Positions 8,712 through 17,192 of a stretch of DNA of 27,666 bases are shown one piece after another. The translations under genes were made by a program, and so were the position numbers. The stretch's first letter is position 1; the number at the start of each line of letters is the position of its first letter. Where the stretch lies: the NCBI GenBank assembly GCA_002344785.1, contig DDUL01000010.1, positions 11,595 through 39,260 on the forward strand, given 5' to 3'. The notes under the pieces are model-generated. The model did no database searches. It saw only the letters and a list, made by a program, of their open reading frames with translations, and was not told the DNA's origin. This DNA comes from Bdellovibrionaceae bacterium UBA2339. Its GTDB lineage: Bacteria > Bdellovibrionota > Bdellovibrionia > Bdellovibrionales > JAMPXM01.

Positions 8712-9661
8712 GCGGCGTGATTGCCAAACGAATTGAACCGATGCAGGTCGATGTGCGCGAAATTCCCGTCGTGGGACTTCATGAGCCTCTGCACTATTTC
8801 GAAATAGAACCCGAAGATTCAAAGTTCTACACCGTCGCCGTGGACGTCACACATCGCTGCAACATGGCCTGCGCCAATTGCTATAGCCCCATCCGCGATC
8901 TACCCGATGTCTCCAAGGAAGATCTGATTCGCTTCTTCGCGCGGCTTGGACAGCGCACGGAGATTCGGCTAACCGGCGGAGAGCCAACACTGAGAGCGGA
9001 TTTGCCAGAACTGTTTCGCGCCATTATTGAACATGGTCACCGCGCAAGCTTGATGACCAATGGACTGAAGCTCGCCGACAAGGCTTATACGGCCGAGCTC
9101 AAAGCCACGGGGCTTAAGTTCGTCGCACTTTCGGTGAACGGCGCGGATCGAGATGACGTCTACAAAAAACTCGACGGCCAAGCCTGCGCCGACAAGAAGA
9201 TGCGCGCACTTGAAAACCTCGCCGAGCTCGGTTTTTTTCTAAACCTCAATTGCATTCTCGCAAAAGGGATCAACGACGACGCTCCCGCGCGACTTCGCGA
9301 CAAGCTCAAGGAACTGGGCTCGCATGGAACTCTGCGCTTTCGAAACATTGGCAAATTGGGCCGTCACATGACGGGCGACAATTGGTCCTTTGATGAAATG
9401 ATCGATTTGGTCACCGACGCCTTTGGAGTTGATCGGCGATTGGCCGAGGAATCCAAACTCGTGAACGGCTATGAAGAAGAGCACAATGTTTTGTTTCCGG
9501 TCGATCCCAAGCGCAAGTATTCCACCACTTGGATCAAAATCACCGACTGGCGCCCCAGCGAAAACTCCATCCCAGATCCAAAGAGCATTCGCCGCGGTCG
9601 GATGACCAAGGACTTCAAAGTCGCCCCATTCTTTGAACACGCCAAGATCAACGGCTGGTGA
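8708..9661 (+). CDS. Radical SAM enzyme
   Basis: The 317-residue protein carries the radical SAM cluster motif CNMACANC (Cys51, Cys55, Cys58), the GGEP motif in RLTGGEPTLRADL (90-93) and a TIM-barrel-like continuation (SLMTNGLKL, LNLNCILAKGIND). It has no C-terminal cysteine-rich SPASM cluster, so it should hold a single 4Fe-4S centre. It therefore likely generates a 5'-deoxyadenosyl radical to modify the product of this operon, with the reaction unknown. The ATG at 8708 overlaps the desaturase stop (ATGA), and GGAAG stands about 6 nt upstream. acpS begins 12 nt after its stop. Alternative: a MoaA/HpnH-like housekeeping role, less likely given the coupling. Confidence 0.9.
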   Translation: MSGVIAKRIEPMQVDVREIPVVGLHEPLHYFEIEPEDSKFYTVAVDVTHRCNMACANCYSPIRDLPDVSKEDLIRFFARLGQRTEIRLTGGEPTLRADLPELFRAIIEHGHRASLMTNGLKLADKAYTAELKATGLKFVALSVNGADRDDVYKKLDGQACADKKMRALENLAELGFFLNLNCILAKGINDDAPARLRDKLKELGSHGTLRFRNIGKLGRHMTGDNWSFDEMIDLVTDAFGVDRRLAEESKLVNGYEEEHNVLFPVDPKRKYSTTWIKITDWRPSENSIPDPKSIRRGRMTKDFKVAPFFEHAKINGW

Positions 9662-9673
9662 GGGTGATTTGCA

Positions 9674-10048
9674 GTGATTTACGGTCATGGGATCGACATG
9701 GTGGAGATTCGTCGAATTCGGGAGATTCTCGACCGCGAGGGCTCGCGCTTTGAAACTCGTGTGTTCAGCGCCGATGAAATCGCGTATTGCCGAGGGCAAA
9801 AGGATCCATTCCCCAGTTTCGCCGCTCGTTTTGCCGCCAAAGAAGCCTTCGGCAAAGCTCTTGGCCTTGGAATCCTAACGAGCGGACCACCTCAGCAAAT
9901 TGAAGTGATCCGCGACGATCGCGGTGCGCCGCTGATGCGATTGACGGGCGCACCGCTTGAGCATTTGCAAAAACTCGGCGCGCAGAAGGCCTTGGTCAGC
10001 TTAGCCCACGAAGGCGACTACGCGATCGCCAGCGTCATCTTAGTTTAG
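9674..10048 (+). CDS. acpS: Holo-[acyl-carrier-protein] synthase
   Basis: AcpS transfers 4'-phosphopantetheine from CoA to the conserved serine of acyl carrier protein. The 124-residue length is normal. Family motifs are clear: HGIDMVEIRRI with Asp8 at the N-terminus, FSADEIAYC, and FAARFAAKEAFGKALG with the metal-binding Glu57. The start is a GTG at 9674 with GAGGGTG ahead. It follows the radical SAM gene by 12 nt on the same strand, so it is probably read from the same transcript. It may be the cell's only AcpS, merely located here, or its co-expression may mean that the pathway uses a carrier-bound acyl intermediate. Confidence 0.96.
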   Translation: MIYGHGIDMVEIRRIREILDREGSRFETRVFSADEIAYCRGQKDPFPSFAARFAAKEAFGKALGLGILTSGPPQQIEVIRDDRGAPLMRLTGAPLEHLQKLGAQKALVSLAHEGDYAIASVILV

Positions 10049-10068
10049 CACCCCACCGAAGACGCATC

Positions 10069-12192
10069 TTATCGGAACACAACCCAATCCAACTTCTGCT
10101 TGGACACGCTTCGTCCCTGAATGAGCTTATCGACGGTTTCGATGTTCAATCGAGTCTCGCGTTGCCCATGCTGGCGTTCGGCTCGTTCAAAGACGGACTT
10201 CGCCCAAGCCAAGTCCGTCATGTTGTGTCCGCCACTCAGACTCGATCGGAACATCACCGCCAAAGCTCGATGATGTTCCGTCGTGCCCTCAAGTTGCAAA
10301 AAGCGATTGAATTCATTGAGAGCGCGAGCATCTTTGAGATCTGCGTACAGGCGGGCTCGCATATAGGTGAAGTTCGGCTCATTCACATTCTCGGCATCGA
10401 AGTCTTGAATGCTCTGATTGAGATGCGAAAGTGCCTTGGTCTTTTGTCCACGCTCATAGGCCAACCGGGCCAAAACAAAATTCTCCATGCCGCGAAGAAG
10501 TCGTGCGCGGCCGCCGAGGGTCTGAGCTCGACCCACGCCTGCCAGCCGCACCTGCCGCCAGCTCGGGTCCACTTCGATGCCTAAGTAGGTCGAATGTGGT
10601 GCGGGCGAGGCATCACCCGAGGACATCCAGAGCTGGCGCTGAGCCGGCAGCATGATCGTCGCCATCACGCCATAGGCCTTGGTGGCCGTTGTTCCGAAGG
10701 CCTGAAATCGACCTTCAGCGTCTTCTTGATTGGCCAACTGATTAAAGGCGTCTTGCAAAGTCCAAGGCGACGCTCCCGGCGACAACATCTTCGCGAACTT
10801 CTTTTCCAGAGTTTGTAAGCGCACTTCAGTCTCAATTTTCTTATGCAGATTCGGGAAGAAGGCGTAAGGCGCTTGAGCCGCATCAAAGAAGTGATTGCTC
10901 TGCCCCAGCGGCAATGCGCGCACTCGACGCGACAAACTCACTCCGCCCTCGGTCAACTCGATCGAGGCCGCTTCGCCCGTCTTCGCATCCGAAATGAAGA
11001 TCGTCCAAGAGGCCATCGATTTCACACCGCGAGCGATTCGAAGTGCATCATCAAGACTGCGTGCTTCTCGCAAAATCTTTTCTTGCAGCGCCGGCGCCAT
11101 CGCCGTGGTGTTCGCCGGCCCGGAGATCTGTGTGCGCGACGAATACATTTGGTGCAAAGACGCTGAGATGCCGGCCTCGTTGGTTCCTGAAACACCCGCA
11201 GGATAGATCAAGCCCGCCGAGCCCGAGGCGAGATACGCGAGCTTCCCCGTCTCGCGAATCAAAAAGATCACCGGATGCTGACTCCAGGATCGCATCAGCT
11301 CGCCATCGAGGTTTCGACCGTGCACAAGTCCCACCGAGCTCAACAGCGCTCCACTTGATGTCTTTTCCGGCACGATGAATCCCGTGCAGCCCAATTTGAA
11401 CGGAGTCTTACCTTCGACAATACTGCCGATGCCGCCAAACAAACCGCCCACGAAAATGCCAAGCGGTGCACCCACCACCGTCTGTAAGGGGCAATATCGA
11501 AGCGACGTCTTCAACATCGAACCGGATTCGTTCATGGCATCTAAAGTGTTCGCCAGCTCAATTCCCACAGCCGCAAACTTCAGATCATCTGGACTAAACT
11601 TCGGCGTCTTTCCAAGGCGCTGCATGCGTGAGCTATAACCCTGATAATACGCATCAACAGACGCACGGAACTCATCGCTCAGCGAACCATAGAGGTGATT
11701 CGTCAAACACTGAGTGATGCCAAGAACCGTCGGCTGTACGAAGAAGGATTGCTGACTGACTCCGTAATTCACATGATCGATGGACTCGTGAATCACGCCA
11801 CTTTCGGCGTAGTCGCCCAGCAAATCACCATGCGCACGCGCGATCTCCGCATGACTGCCGCTGAGTACAGCGACGAACACTCGATTTTCCCGATTGGCGA
11901 CAATTCGCCGATCACCCTGTGGCACCGGCGCCCGCCCTCGGCACACATAAAGCTTTTGTTCGCCCCGAGCACCTGAAGTTCTGACGGGCTTAGCAAAGTC
12001 ACAATCAAAGCCTTGCGGTAAAACCGGATGCAGCGTCGACACTGAGCTTTGCGCCAGTCCACGGACCGGCGCGAGCCCCACAATCAAGATCGAAACGGCG
12101 ACAACGAGGGTCAATGAGCAAATGCGCTGAGCATTTTGACGGCTGCGTTCAAAGAGCGAAGAGCGTGGCGAAGCCCCGTGGCGTGAGCACAT
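10069..12192 (-). CDS. Secreted C45-type (Ntn) hydrolase with C-terminal TPR-like region
   Basis: The 707-residue protein resembles the C45/acyl-CoA:6-aminopenicillanic-acid acyltransferase and phospholipase-B-like Ntn group. These precursors self-cleave to free an N-terminal cysteine that hydrolyses amide bonds. The likely nucleophile is Cys269 in KLGCTGFIV, followed by VHGRNLDGE, and upstream lies the typical ARAHGDLLGDY. The N-terminus has a long basic region and a hydrophobic segment (LTLVVAVSILIVGLAPVRGLAQ), so it is exported. About residues 580-690 form helical TPR-like repeats (LARLAYERGQKTKALSHL). I start it at 12192 because GGAAAGG lies 9 nt upstream; a TTG at 12210 is possible but has no such site. 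The substrate is unknown; peptidoglycan, lipid or N-acyl amides are options. Confidence 0.85.
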   Translation of the reverse strand: MCSRHGASPRSSLFERSRQNAQRICSLTLVVAVSILIVGLAPVRGLAQSSVSTLHPVLPQGFDCDFAKPVRTSGARGEQKLYVCRGRAPVPQGDRRIVANRENRVFVAVLSGSHAEIARAHGDLLGDYAESGVIHESIDHVNYGVSQQSFFVQPTVLGITQCLTNHLYGSLSDEFRASVDAYYQGYSSRMQRLGKTPKFSPDDLKFAAVGIELANTLDAMNESGSMLKTSLRYCPLQTVVGAPLGIFVGGLFGGIGSIVEGKTPFKLGCTGFIVPEKTSSGALLSSVGLVHGRNLDGELMRSWSQHPVIFLIRETGKLAYLASGSAGLIYPAGVSGTNEAGISASLHQMYSSRTQISGPANTTAMAPALQEKILREARSLDDALRIARGVKSMASWTIFISDAKTGEAASIELTEGGVSLSRRVRALPLGQSNHFFDAAQAPYAFFPNLHKKIETEVRLQTLEKKFAKMLSPGASPWTLQDAFNQLANQEDAEGRFQAFGTTATKAYGVMATIMLPAQRQLWMSSGDASPAPHSTYLGIEVDPSWRQVRLAGVGRAQTLGGRARLLRGMENFVLARLAYERGQKTKALSHLNQSIQDFDAENVNEPNFTYMRARLYADLKDARALNEFNRFLQLEGTTEHHRALAVMFRSSLSGGHNMTDLAWAKSVFERAERQHGQRETRLNIETVDKLIQGRSVSKQKLDWVVFR

Positions 12193-12305
12193 AAAATGTG
12201 ACCTTTCCAAACGGGCGGGAACCAGAATCTAGCGCATTTCGTCAGCTGCTGCGAGCCCGAACTTTAGAAAGTAGCCCGAGCCGAGGGACAAGCTTCTCAA
12301 AGCCA

Positions 12306-12335
12306 ACAGCGAGATGCGGTCAAACATCTCGCTGT
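12306..12335 (-). terminator. Perfect 11-bp hairpin, probable terminator
   Basis: ACAGCGAGATG (12306-12316) and CATCTCGCTGT (12325-12335) are perfect inverted repeats around an 8-nt loop. On the minus strand the following bases are TTGGCTTTG, a weak U-run, so this may end transcription of the upstream secreted hydrolase gene (12419-14074) before the C45 gene. Confidence 0.55.
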
Positions 12336-12337
12336 CT

Positions 12338-12360
12338 AAGTCGTCGACGATCGACGACTT
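12338..12360. terminator. Second perfect hairpin, 10-bp stem with 3-nt loop
   Basis: AAGTCGTCGA (12338-12347) and TCGACGACTT (12351-12360) pair perfectly around CGA, 2 nt from the neighbouring hairpin. There is no strong T-run on either side. It may be a processing or stability structure, a terminator, or an operator-like palindrome for the C45 gene promoter. Confidence 0.45.
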
Positions 12361-12418
12361 TGTTCAATGGACTTCAACTTGGGCTGAGCTCCGTCTGAGG
12401 GAGCAAAACTTCAACGGC

Positions 12419-14074
12419 TCAGTTCGACTTCAGGTAAGCGCGAACATCGACATCGGGCGCTCGATCCACGCCGCTTCCGGGCGCTCTCGCCTGTAGCTCT
12501 CGCAGATCAAAGTTCATTCGCGCATCATAGGTTCGGTCCAACTGATTTCGCAGGCGCTGCTCAGCCGCGTACCATGCGCGTTTGACCTCACCATCGCGAC
12601 AGCTGGAAAGCTCTCCAGGCTGCGAAGCTCCCCACCGATTCTCGACGCAATGGTAAGGATCAAAGGACATCGCAAACAGTCGCTCAACAGCATCGTTGAA
12701 GTTGAGCGCGACTCGTCCACCGTCGGATTTGACGTATTCAAACTGACAAGCCGTCGCGGTTTGATCGTAAGCCGCAAGGAGATCTGCGACGAGGTTGCCA
12801 CCTTGGTACTCCACACGCGGGCTCTGTTGTCGATAGAGGCTGACAAACTCTTCGGTGCGATCTCGCAATTCTTTGAACGAAGTTTTCAATCGCGCATCTC
12901 GCGATGGCGTTGAATACGACTCCCACTCACCATGTGTGCCGTAGATATTGTCCGGCAGGCGTGATGGCTGCGCCTTCTCATGCAGTCGATTGTCGATCGC
13001 CGCCTGCACCGCCAAAACTCGATCTTTGAGATCATCGCACAACGCGGTCATCATGTTGCGTAACTCATCGACCGGCTTGTAGCGCAGTTCACCCACCGCC
13101 ATGCGCGCCCGAACAAAGTCGTAGTAATCCACAACCTGTCCCTGAACCTCGAACGTTCCCTTCGACCAACGCCCGTCACGAGACCTCGTCGTGCCGTAGA
13201 ACTGTTCCGTCGAAAAGTCCGCAAGCTCCGCGTGGCGCGCCATCACCACTCGCCCACCAATGTAGTGTCCGCTGGCGTTTCGTTGCGCGCCCACAAGCTG
13301 CATCGGCCGCCAATTCTTGAAGCCCGCGCCCATGCCGGGATTGGCTCGCGCAAACTTTTTTCCATAAGTGCCGCGGGTCACCGAGTTATCGGGATGCGCG
13401 TCCATGAAGCGCACGCGGCCATCGGCCTCGATCTTATAGACGACGGCGACGTGTCCGTTCGGATCATAGAGCAAACTGCCGGGGCGAAGCGACTCGCGAT
13501 CCACTTTCACCGCATAAAAGTCAGGAACTCCAGGAGACTCGAGGTCCGGATCAAAGCGGAACATCGCCGAGTTCACGGTGTTCAACATCTGATTCAATGT
13601 CGCAATGCCAGGAAGTGGTGCACCCGTCTGAATCACATCGCGCCGAGAAACGACTTTGTTGCCGCGCGGGCTATATCGCAGATTCGCTCCCGCACCATCG
13701 GCTGTCGCCACCGCACTCACGTAGGAAAACGGCAAACCATTCTTCCAAGCAAAGTAGGCGCGCAAAGCGTAGGGAAACTTCGCGCAATCCGACCAAAATC
13801 GAACACCCGGAGAGTCCGACGCGCGGTAAGGATTCGCCGCACTCTTCAAACACGAATCGACGGTGTTGCAATTGGTTTCACCCAAAGCCCGCACGAACTC
13901 GCCATAATTTTTCTCATCCGTCGCGGACCATTGCGTTTTGGTGATCGCCCAATTCGCACCTTGGGCCGAGGCCGCAGGCGAAAGGAAGTTGCTGCCGATG
14001 GCGATGCCGCCAAGAACAAGACTCGCCAGAGCGTGCGAAATTTTCGCAAGTCCGGCCGTTGCGTGAAGAGACAT
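12419..14074 (-). CDS. Secreted NlpC/P60-like cysteine hydrolase
   Basis: The 551-residue protein has a Sec signal (LASLVLGGIAIGSNFLSPAASAQ, cleavage near residue 38). The candidate catalytic residues follow the NlpC/P60-papain layout: Cys97 in FWSDCAKFPYALRAYFAW at the start of a helix, His208 in LLYDPNGHVAVVYKI on a strand, and a polar residue at FMDAHPDNS (225-229). The PGSLLYDPNGHVAVV pattern is typical of cell-wall peptidases that control their substrate groove. The C-terminal half (about 300-551) is mostly helical and charged, with no recognised domain. GGAG stands 8 nt before the ATG. It probably cleaves peptidoglycan peptides in the periplasm or outside; the family assignment is by motif only. 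It lies upstream of another exported hydrolase on the same strand. Confidence 0.78.
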   Translation of the reverse strand: MSLHATAGLAKISHALASLVLGGIAIGSNFLSPAASAQGANWAITKTQWSATDEKNYGEFVRALGETNCNTVDSCLKSAANPYRASDSPGVRFWSDCAKFPYALRAYFAWKNGLPFSYVSAVATADGAGANLRYSPRGNKVVSRRDVIQTGAPLPGIATLNQMLNTVNSAMFRFDPDLESPGVPDFYAVKVDRESLRPGSLLYDPNGHVAVVYKIEADGRVRFMDAHPDNSVTRGTYGKKFARANPGMGAGFKNWRPMQLVGAQRNASGHYIGGRVVMARHAELADFSTEQFYGTTRSRDGRWSKGTFEVQGQVVDYYDFVRARMAVGELRYKPVDELRNMMTALCDDLKDRVLAVQAAIDNRLHEKAQPSRLPDNIYGTHGEWESYSTPSRDARLKTSFKELRDRTEEFVSLYRQQSPRVEYQGGNLVADLLAAYDQTATACQFEYVKSDGGRVALNFNDAVERLFAMSFDPYHCVENRWGASQPGELSSCRDGEVKRAWYAAEQRLRNQLDRTYDARMNFDLRELQARAPGSGVDRAPDVDVRAYLKSN

Positions 14075-14369
14075 GAAGTGATCTCCAGATTTTCCAAGGG
14101 GGCGAGATGGGTCAGCTGTCTCTCACGCTCAGAGACGCCTGTCAACGCACTGCGTAATTTTCCCACACCTCATCGGAGATGGCACAAAGCTCGCAATCCC
14201 CTCGTCAGCGAGTCGTACATCACAATCAAAGTTCGAAGCTCGATTCGAAAATTGGCGCCGCTCGGAGAATGCTCCCGCAAGCCGATTCGACTTCGATCCA
14301 AGATCAGGGATCCGTCATGATTTGCATCGCACGAGGTGCGATTTCACTCGGGAAATGGAAAGGCCAGCT
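14075..14369. promoter_or_regulatory. Divergent promoter region between the NlpC/P60-like and beta-propeller genes
   Basis: These 295 bp must hold the promoters of both flanking genes, which are transcribed away from each other. No confident -35/-10 pair was found by eye. A 7-bp hairpin, ATCGCAC / GTGCGAT around GAG, lies at 14326-14342, about 14 nt ahead of the GGAAAGG ribosome-binding site of the + strand gene, so it would fall in that gene's leader. Confidence 0.4.
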
Positions 14370-15959
14370 ATGTCACAGCCCTTAGCTTTCAATCCGCAGA
14401 AGCCGCAGAATCGGCGCCAACACCATCAAGAACGAGCAAGCCCCAGCTCGAAATCAAGCACCATGAGCTTCCACTTCACCAAGTCCACCCCTCTTCGTCG
14501 CGGGCTCAAGCGAGCAAAACTTATCCTCGCAGCCTGCATTCTCTTCCTCATTCCGCAACCGGACTCCAGCATCGCCCACGCTCAAACTTATCCCAGCGTC
14601 ACACCGGCCACAGTTGGCGAAGCCTGGGGACAAACTCTGGGTCTCACCATGTTTCGCGGCAACCCCACGCGCACCTTCTACGGCACAGGCCCCCTGCCGC
14701 GACAAACACCGCGGCAACTTTGGCGTTATCCCGATCGTCCCATGTGTTCAGAGTCTTGCGTGGGCAAGCAGTGCAGCACCTGGTGCGGCAGTGGCTGGAC
14801 CGGACAGCCTGTGGTTTGGGAACGACCCGACGGCATCACCGAAGTGATCTTTGGCGCTTATGATCGCCAGGTTCACTTCGTGGATGCGCAGACCGGCCGC
14901 CCCACTCGCGCACCTTACCCGACCGGCGATATCATCAAAGGTTCGGTCACATTGGATCCAGATGGCTTTCCACTTCTCTACTTTGGTTCGCGCGACAATA
15001 AGTACCGTGTGCTCGCGCTCGATCAAGAGCCGGTCCGCGAAGTCTATTCGCTCAATGCTCACAATGTCGCACGCCGACTCTGGAATGACGACTGGGATGG
15101 CAACGCGAGCATCGTCGAAGATCGACTCTTCATCGGCGGCGAAAATTCGTGGTTCTATGTGGTGAAGTTGAATCGCTCGCGCGATTCGCAAGGCCGCGTG
15201 CGCGTGCAGCCTGAGATCGAAGTGCAAATGCCGGGTTGGACCCCAGAGATGCAACGCCAACTCGGAAACCACATGCTTTCGATCGAGTCCTCTGTCGTGG
15301 TCTTCGGGACCCGCGCCTACTGGACCAACTCAGGCGGCATGGTGGTCGGCGTCGACTGGACGCGAGTCAAAAACAAACAAGCTGAAGTCGTCTTCACCTA
15401 TTGGGTCGGCGACGATGTCGACGCCACACCTGTGATCGATGAGCGCGGACATCTCTACATCGCCGTCGAATATGAATTGGAGCAAGGGCGCGCTCAACGT
15501 GCCAGCCGCCAGCGAATCGAAGAAGTCGGGCAACTCATCAAACTTGATCCCCACAACACGCGTGATCCTAAGATCTGGTCGATCGCCATTCCGCCTCGCG
15601 GCGGCGACGGCAAAGGCGGCATTTGGTCAACGCCGGCGCTCGATCTCAAGCGCAACCAAATCATCGTCACCACTCATCCTGGCGACTTGATCATCTTGGA
15701 TCGCGACACAGGTCGCGAAAAGCATCGCCAGCGTCTGGGCTTTCATGAATGGAGTTCGCCGATTGTGATCGGTGACGATCTGCTCTTGGGACGTTGTCAA
15801 AAGACGGGTTTAGAAATGTGGGATTTAGCTAGTTCCTCGCTCACCAGTCTCTGGTCGACTCGATCACCGACAGGCTGCGTGGAAAGTACACCGGCTGTGT
15901 GGCGAGGCCGCATCTACGTGGGCTCGCGCGATGGCTACTTCTACGCCTTCGGCCCCTAA
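14370..15959 (+). CDS. Secreted PQQ-like beta-propeller repeat protein
   Basis: The protein consists of repeated four-stranded propeller blades with PQQ-type signatures: EVIFGAYDRQVHFVDAQTG, LLYFGSRDNKYRVLALD, ATPVIDERGHLYIA, STPALDLKRNQIIVTT, GDLIILDRDTGRE and STPAVWRGRIYVGSRDG. About seven blades fill the chain after a cysteine-rich N-terminal loop (CSESCVGKQC). No dehydrogenase active site is evident, so it is probably a binding or scaffold protein in the envelope. The start is uncertain. ATG 14370 has GGAAAGG 6 nt upstream and gives 529 residues with a long N-terminal region. ATG 14463 lacks a good site but puts a classic signal peptide (LILAACILFLIPQ...AHAQ) at the very start. A hairpin terminator follows the stop by 4 nt. 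Confidence 0.85.
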   Translation: MSQPLAFNPQKPQNRRQHHQERASPSSKSSTMSFHFTKSTPLRRGLKRAKLILAACILFLIPQPDSSIAHAQTYPSVTPATVGEAWGQTLGLTMFRGNPTRTFYGTGPLPRQTPRQLWRYPDRPMCSESCVGKQCSTWCGSGWTGQPVVWERPDGITEVIFGAYDRQVHFVDAQTGRPTRAPYPTGDIIKGSVTLDPDGFPLLYFGSRDNKYRVLALDQEPVREVYSLNAHNVARRLWNDDWDGNASIVEDRLFIGGENSWFYVVKLNRSRDSQGRVRVQPEIEVQMPGWTPEMQRQLGNHMLSIESSVVVFGTRAYWTNSGGMVVGVDWTRVKNKQAEVVFTYWVGDDVDATPVIDERGHLYIAVEYELEQGRAQRASRQRIEEVGQLIKLDPHNTRDPKIWSIAIPPRGGDGKGGIWSTPALDLKRNQIIVTTHPGDLIILDRDTGREKHRQRLGFHEWSSPIVIGDDLLLGRCQKTGLEMWDLASSSLTSLWSTRSPTGCVESTPAVWRGRIYVGSRDGYFYAFGP

Positions 15960-15963
15960 AAGC

Positions 15964-15984
15964 GGGCGGCTCAAATAGCCGCCC
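15964..15984. terminator. Bidirectional hairpin terminator between convergent genes
   Basis: GGGCGGCT (15964-15971) and AGCCGCCC (15977-15984) pair perfectly around CAAAT. On the minus strand GC then TTTT follow the stem, giving a U-run for the gene ending at 15992; on the plus strand it stands 4 nt after the beta-propeller stop. Confidence 0.8.
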
Positions 15985-15991
15985 TCATCCA

Positions 15992-16378
15992 TCAAGGCAA
16001 TCGCACCACGGCGGGCGTGCCGAACGAAGCCGAAATCTCCAGGCTTGCGCGCTGATAGTAGGAATCCAACAATCCCAGTTCACGCAAACTGAAAGTCACC
16101 GTCTTCGAAATCATGGCCTCACAAAAGTCATCCGTGGTCAGATCCACCAAGCGCGCGCGGCACTGAACCGGAAACGACTCCATGCAATAGTCCATTTGCA
16201 ATTCGAACTGATGCGTCTTGCAGCCACCGCCGTACACCACATTCATTTCCAAAGCGGCTTCTTCGCCTGCTCCCACAATCTGGGCGTTCAAGATCTCCAA
16301 GGCCGAGGCGCTGCTTGCGCTCCACAAAAACGCGGCCATCAACACCAACTGCTGAACCAACTGTCCGAATCGAATCAT
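15992..16378 (-). CDS. Small secreted protein of unknown function
   Basis: The 128-residue product starts with a clear signal peptide (FGQLVQQLVLMAAFLWSASSASA, cleavage near residue 27) and no lipobox. The mature ~100 residues carry four cysteines (GGGCKTH, DYCMES, VQCRAR, DFCEAM), consistent with two disulfides, and look beta-rich. I do not recognise the family. The start at 16378 was chosen for GAGGAG 8 nt upstream; an upstream in-frame extension to 16429 would add a non-signal leader and has no such site. It converges with the beta-propeller gene over a shared terminator and is divergent from ogt. Confidence 0.8.
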   Translation of the reverse strand: MIRFGQLVQQLVLMAAFLWSASSASALEILNAQIVGAGEEAALEMNVVYGGGCKTHQFELQMDYCMESFPVQCRARLVDLTTDDFCEAMISKTVTFSLRELGLLDSYYQRASLEISASFGTPAVVRLP

Positions 16379-16653
16379 CTGACGCACTCCTCTTTTTTGA
16401 AACTTGACGAGGCTGGACCCACCCAGCAAGTCCTCGCACGCGCTCGCCCTAGCATCCAGCGCCGTCGTTCAATCACAAATCGAAGTGAAGAATTACCGCG
16501 CAACTCGGAGCGACAATTGCCTACCGAGCGTGAAAACTCGCCAACAACAATGGCGCGCGCATGAGGCCGCGACGACGCGTCGTCGATGCACCTTGCAAAG
16601 CCCCGTTTTGCCACTCGACAGCTCGCCCCTCCGTCTGCAAATCTCCGTAGCTG
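16379..16653. promoter_or_regulatory. Divergent intergenic region with a 16-bp perfect palindrome
   Basis: The 275-bp gap between the small secreted protein gene and ogt must contain both promoters. CGACGACGCGTCGTCG at 16570-16585 is a perfect 16-bp palindrome, 68 bp before the ogt start, and could be an operator. I see no confident -35/-10 pair and no coding sequence. Confidence 0.4.
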
Positions 16654-17187
16654 ATGAAAAACGCACCAGCCAAAATCATTCGAAAGATTCAGACGCCCAT
16701 CGGCCCACTCTATCTTGCCGCCTCAGCGAAGGGCCTCACAGATCTGTCGTTCACAAACCTGAAGGCGCCGAAGTCCCAATCGTCGGCCGATGATCATGAT
16801 CACGCGGCAAACGCGCATCTGGATCTCGCCGAGCGCGAACTCGCCGACTACTTCGACGGTCAGCTTAGCAAGTTCACCGTTCGCTTGGATCTACAAGGCG
16901 GAACGCCGTTTCAGCGCGAAGTTTGGCAGGCGCTTCAGCGAATTCCCTACGCTCAAACTTGGAGCTACAAAGATCTCGCCAAACGCGTGAGCCGCCCCAA
17001 GGCGACTCGCGCCGTGGGCTCGGCCAATGGGCGAAACCCCATCGCCATCATCATTCCTTGTCATCGCGTGATCGCCGCTGACGGCGGCATTGGCGGGTAT
17101 GGCGGCGGCTTGATGCGCAAACGTCGCCTGCTGGCGATCGAGCAGTCACCTGAGAAGCTTGAGTTCAACATTGCTGACGCTCTTTGA
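16654..17187 (+). CDS. ogt: Methylated-DNA--[protein]-cysteine S-methyltransferase
   Basis: This suicide repair protein transfers alkyl groups from O6-alkylguanine in DNA to its own cysteine. The 177-residue length is normal for the stand-alone Ogt form. The active-site motif PCHRVIAADGGIGGYGGG with acceptor Cys136 is intact, and the DNA-binding helix shows the usual RAVGSANGRNPIAI arrangement with its arginine finger. The N-terminal ribonuclease-H-like region begins KIIRKIQTPIGPLYLA. No Ada domain is fused. The ribosome-binding site is weak. The stop lies 5 nt from the stop of the convergent outer-membrane protein gene, with no terminator between them. Confidence 0.95.
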   Translation: MKNAPAKIIRKIQTPIGPLYLAASAKGLTDLSFTNLKAPKSQSSADDHDHAANAHLDLAERELADYFDGQLSKFTVRLDLQGGTPFQREVWQALQRIPYAQTWSYKDLAKRVSRPKATRAVGSANGRNPIAIIIPCHRVIAADGGIGGYGGGLMRKRRLLAIEQSPEKLEFNIADAL

Positions 17188-17192
17188 GTGAA

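Noticed and set aside
13232..14320. Long 362-codon open frame on the + strand opposite the NlpC/P60-like gene
   Set aside because: Its His/Arg-rich composition is the mirror of the real minus-strand gene, which has a signal peptide, catalytic motifs and a ribosome-binding site.
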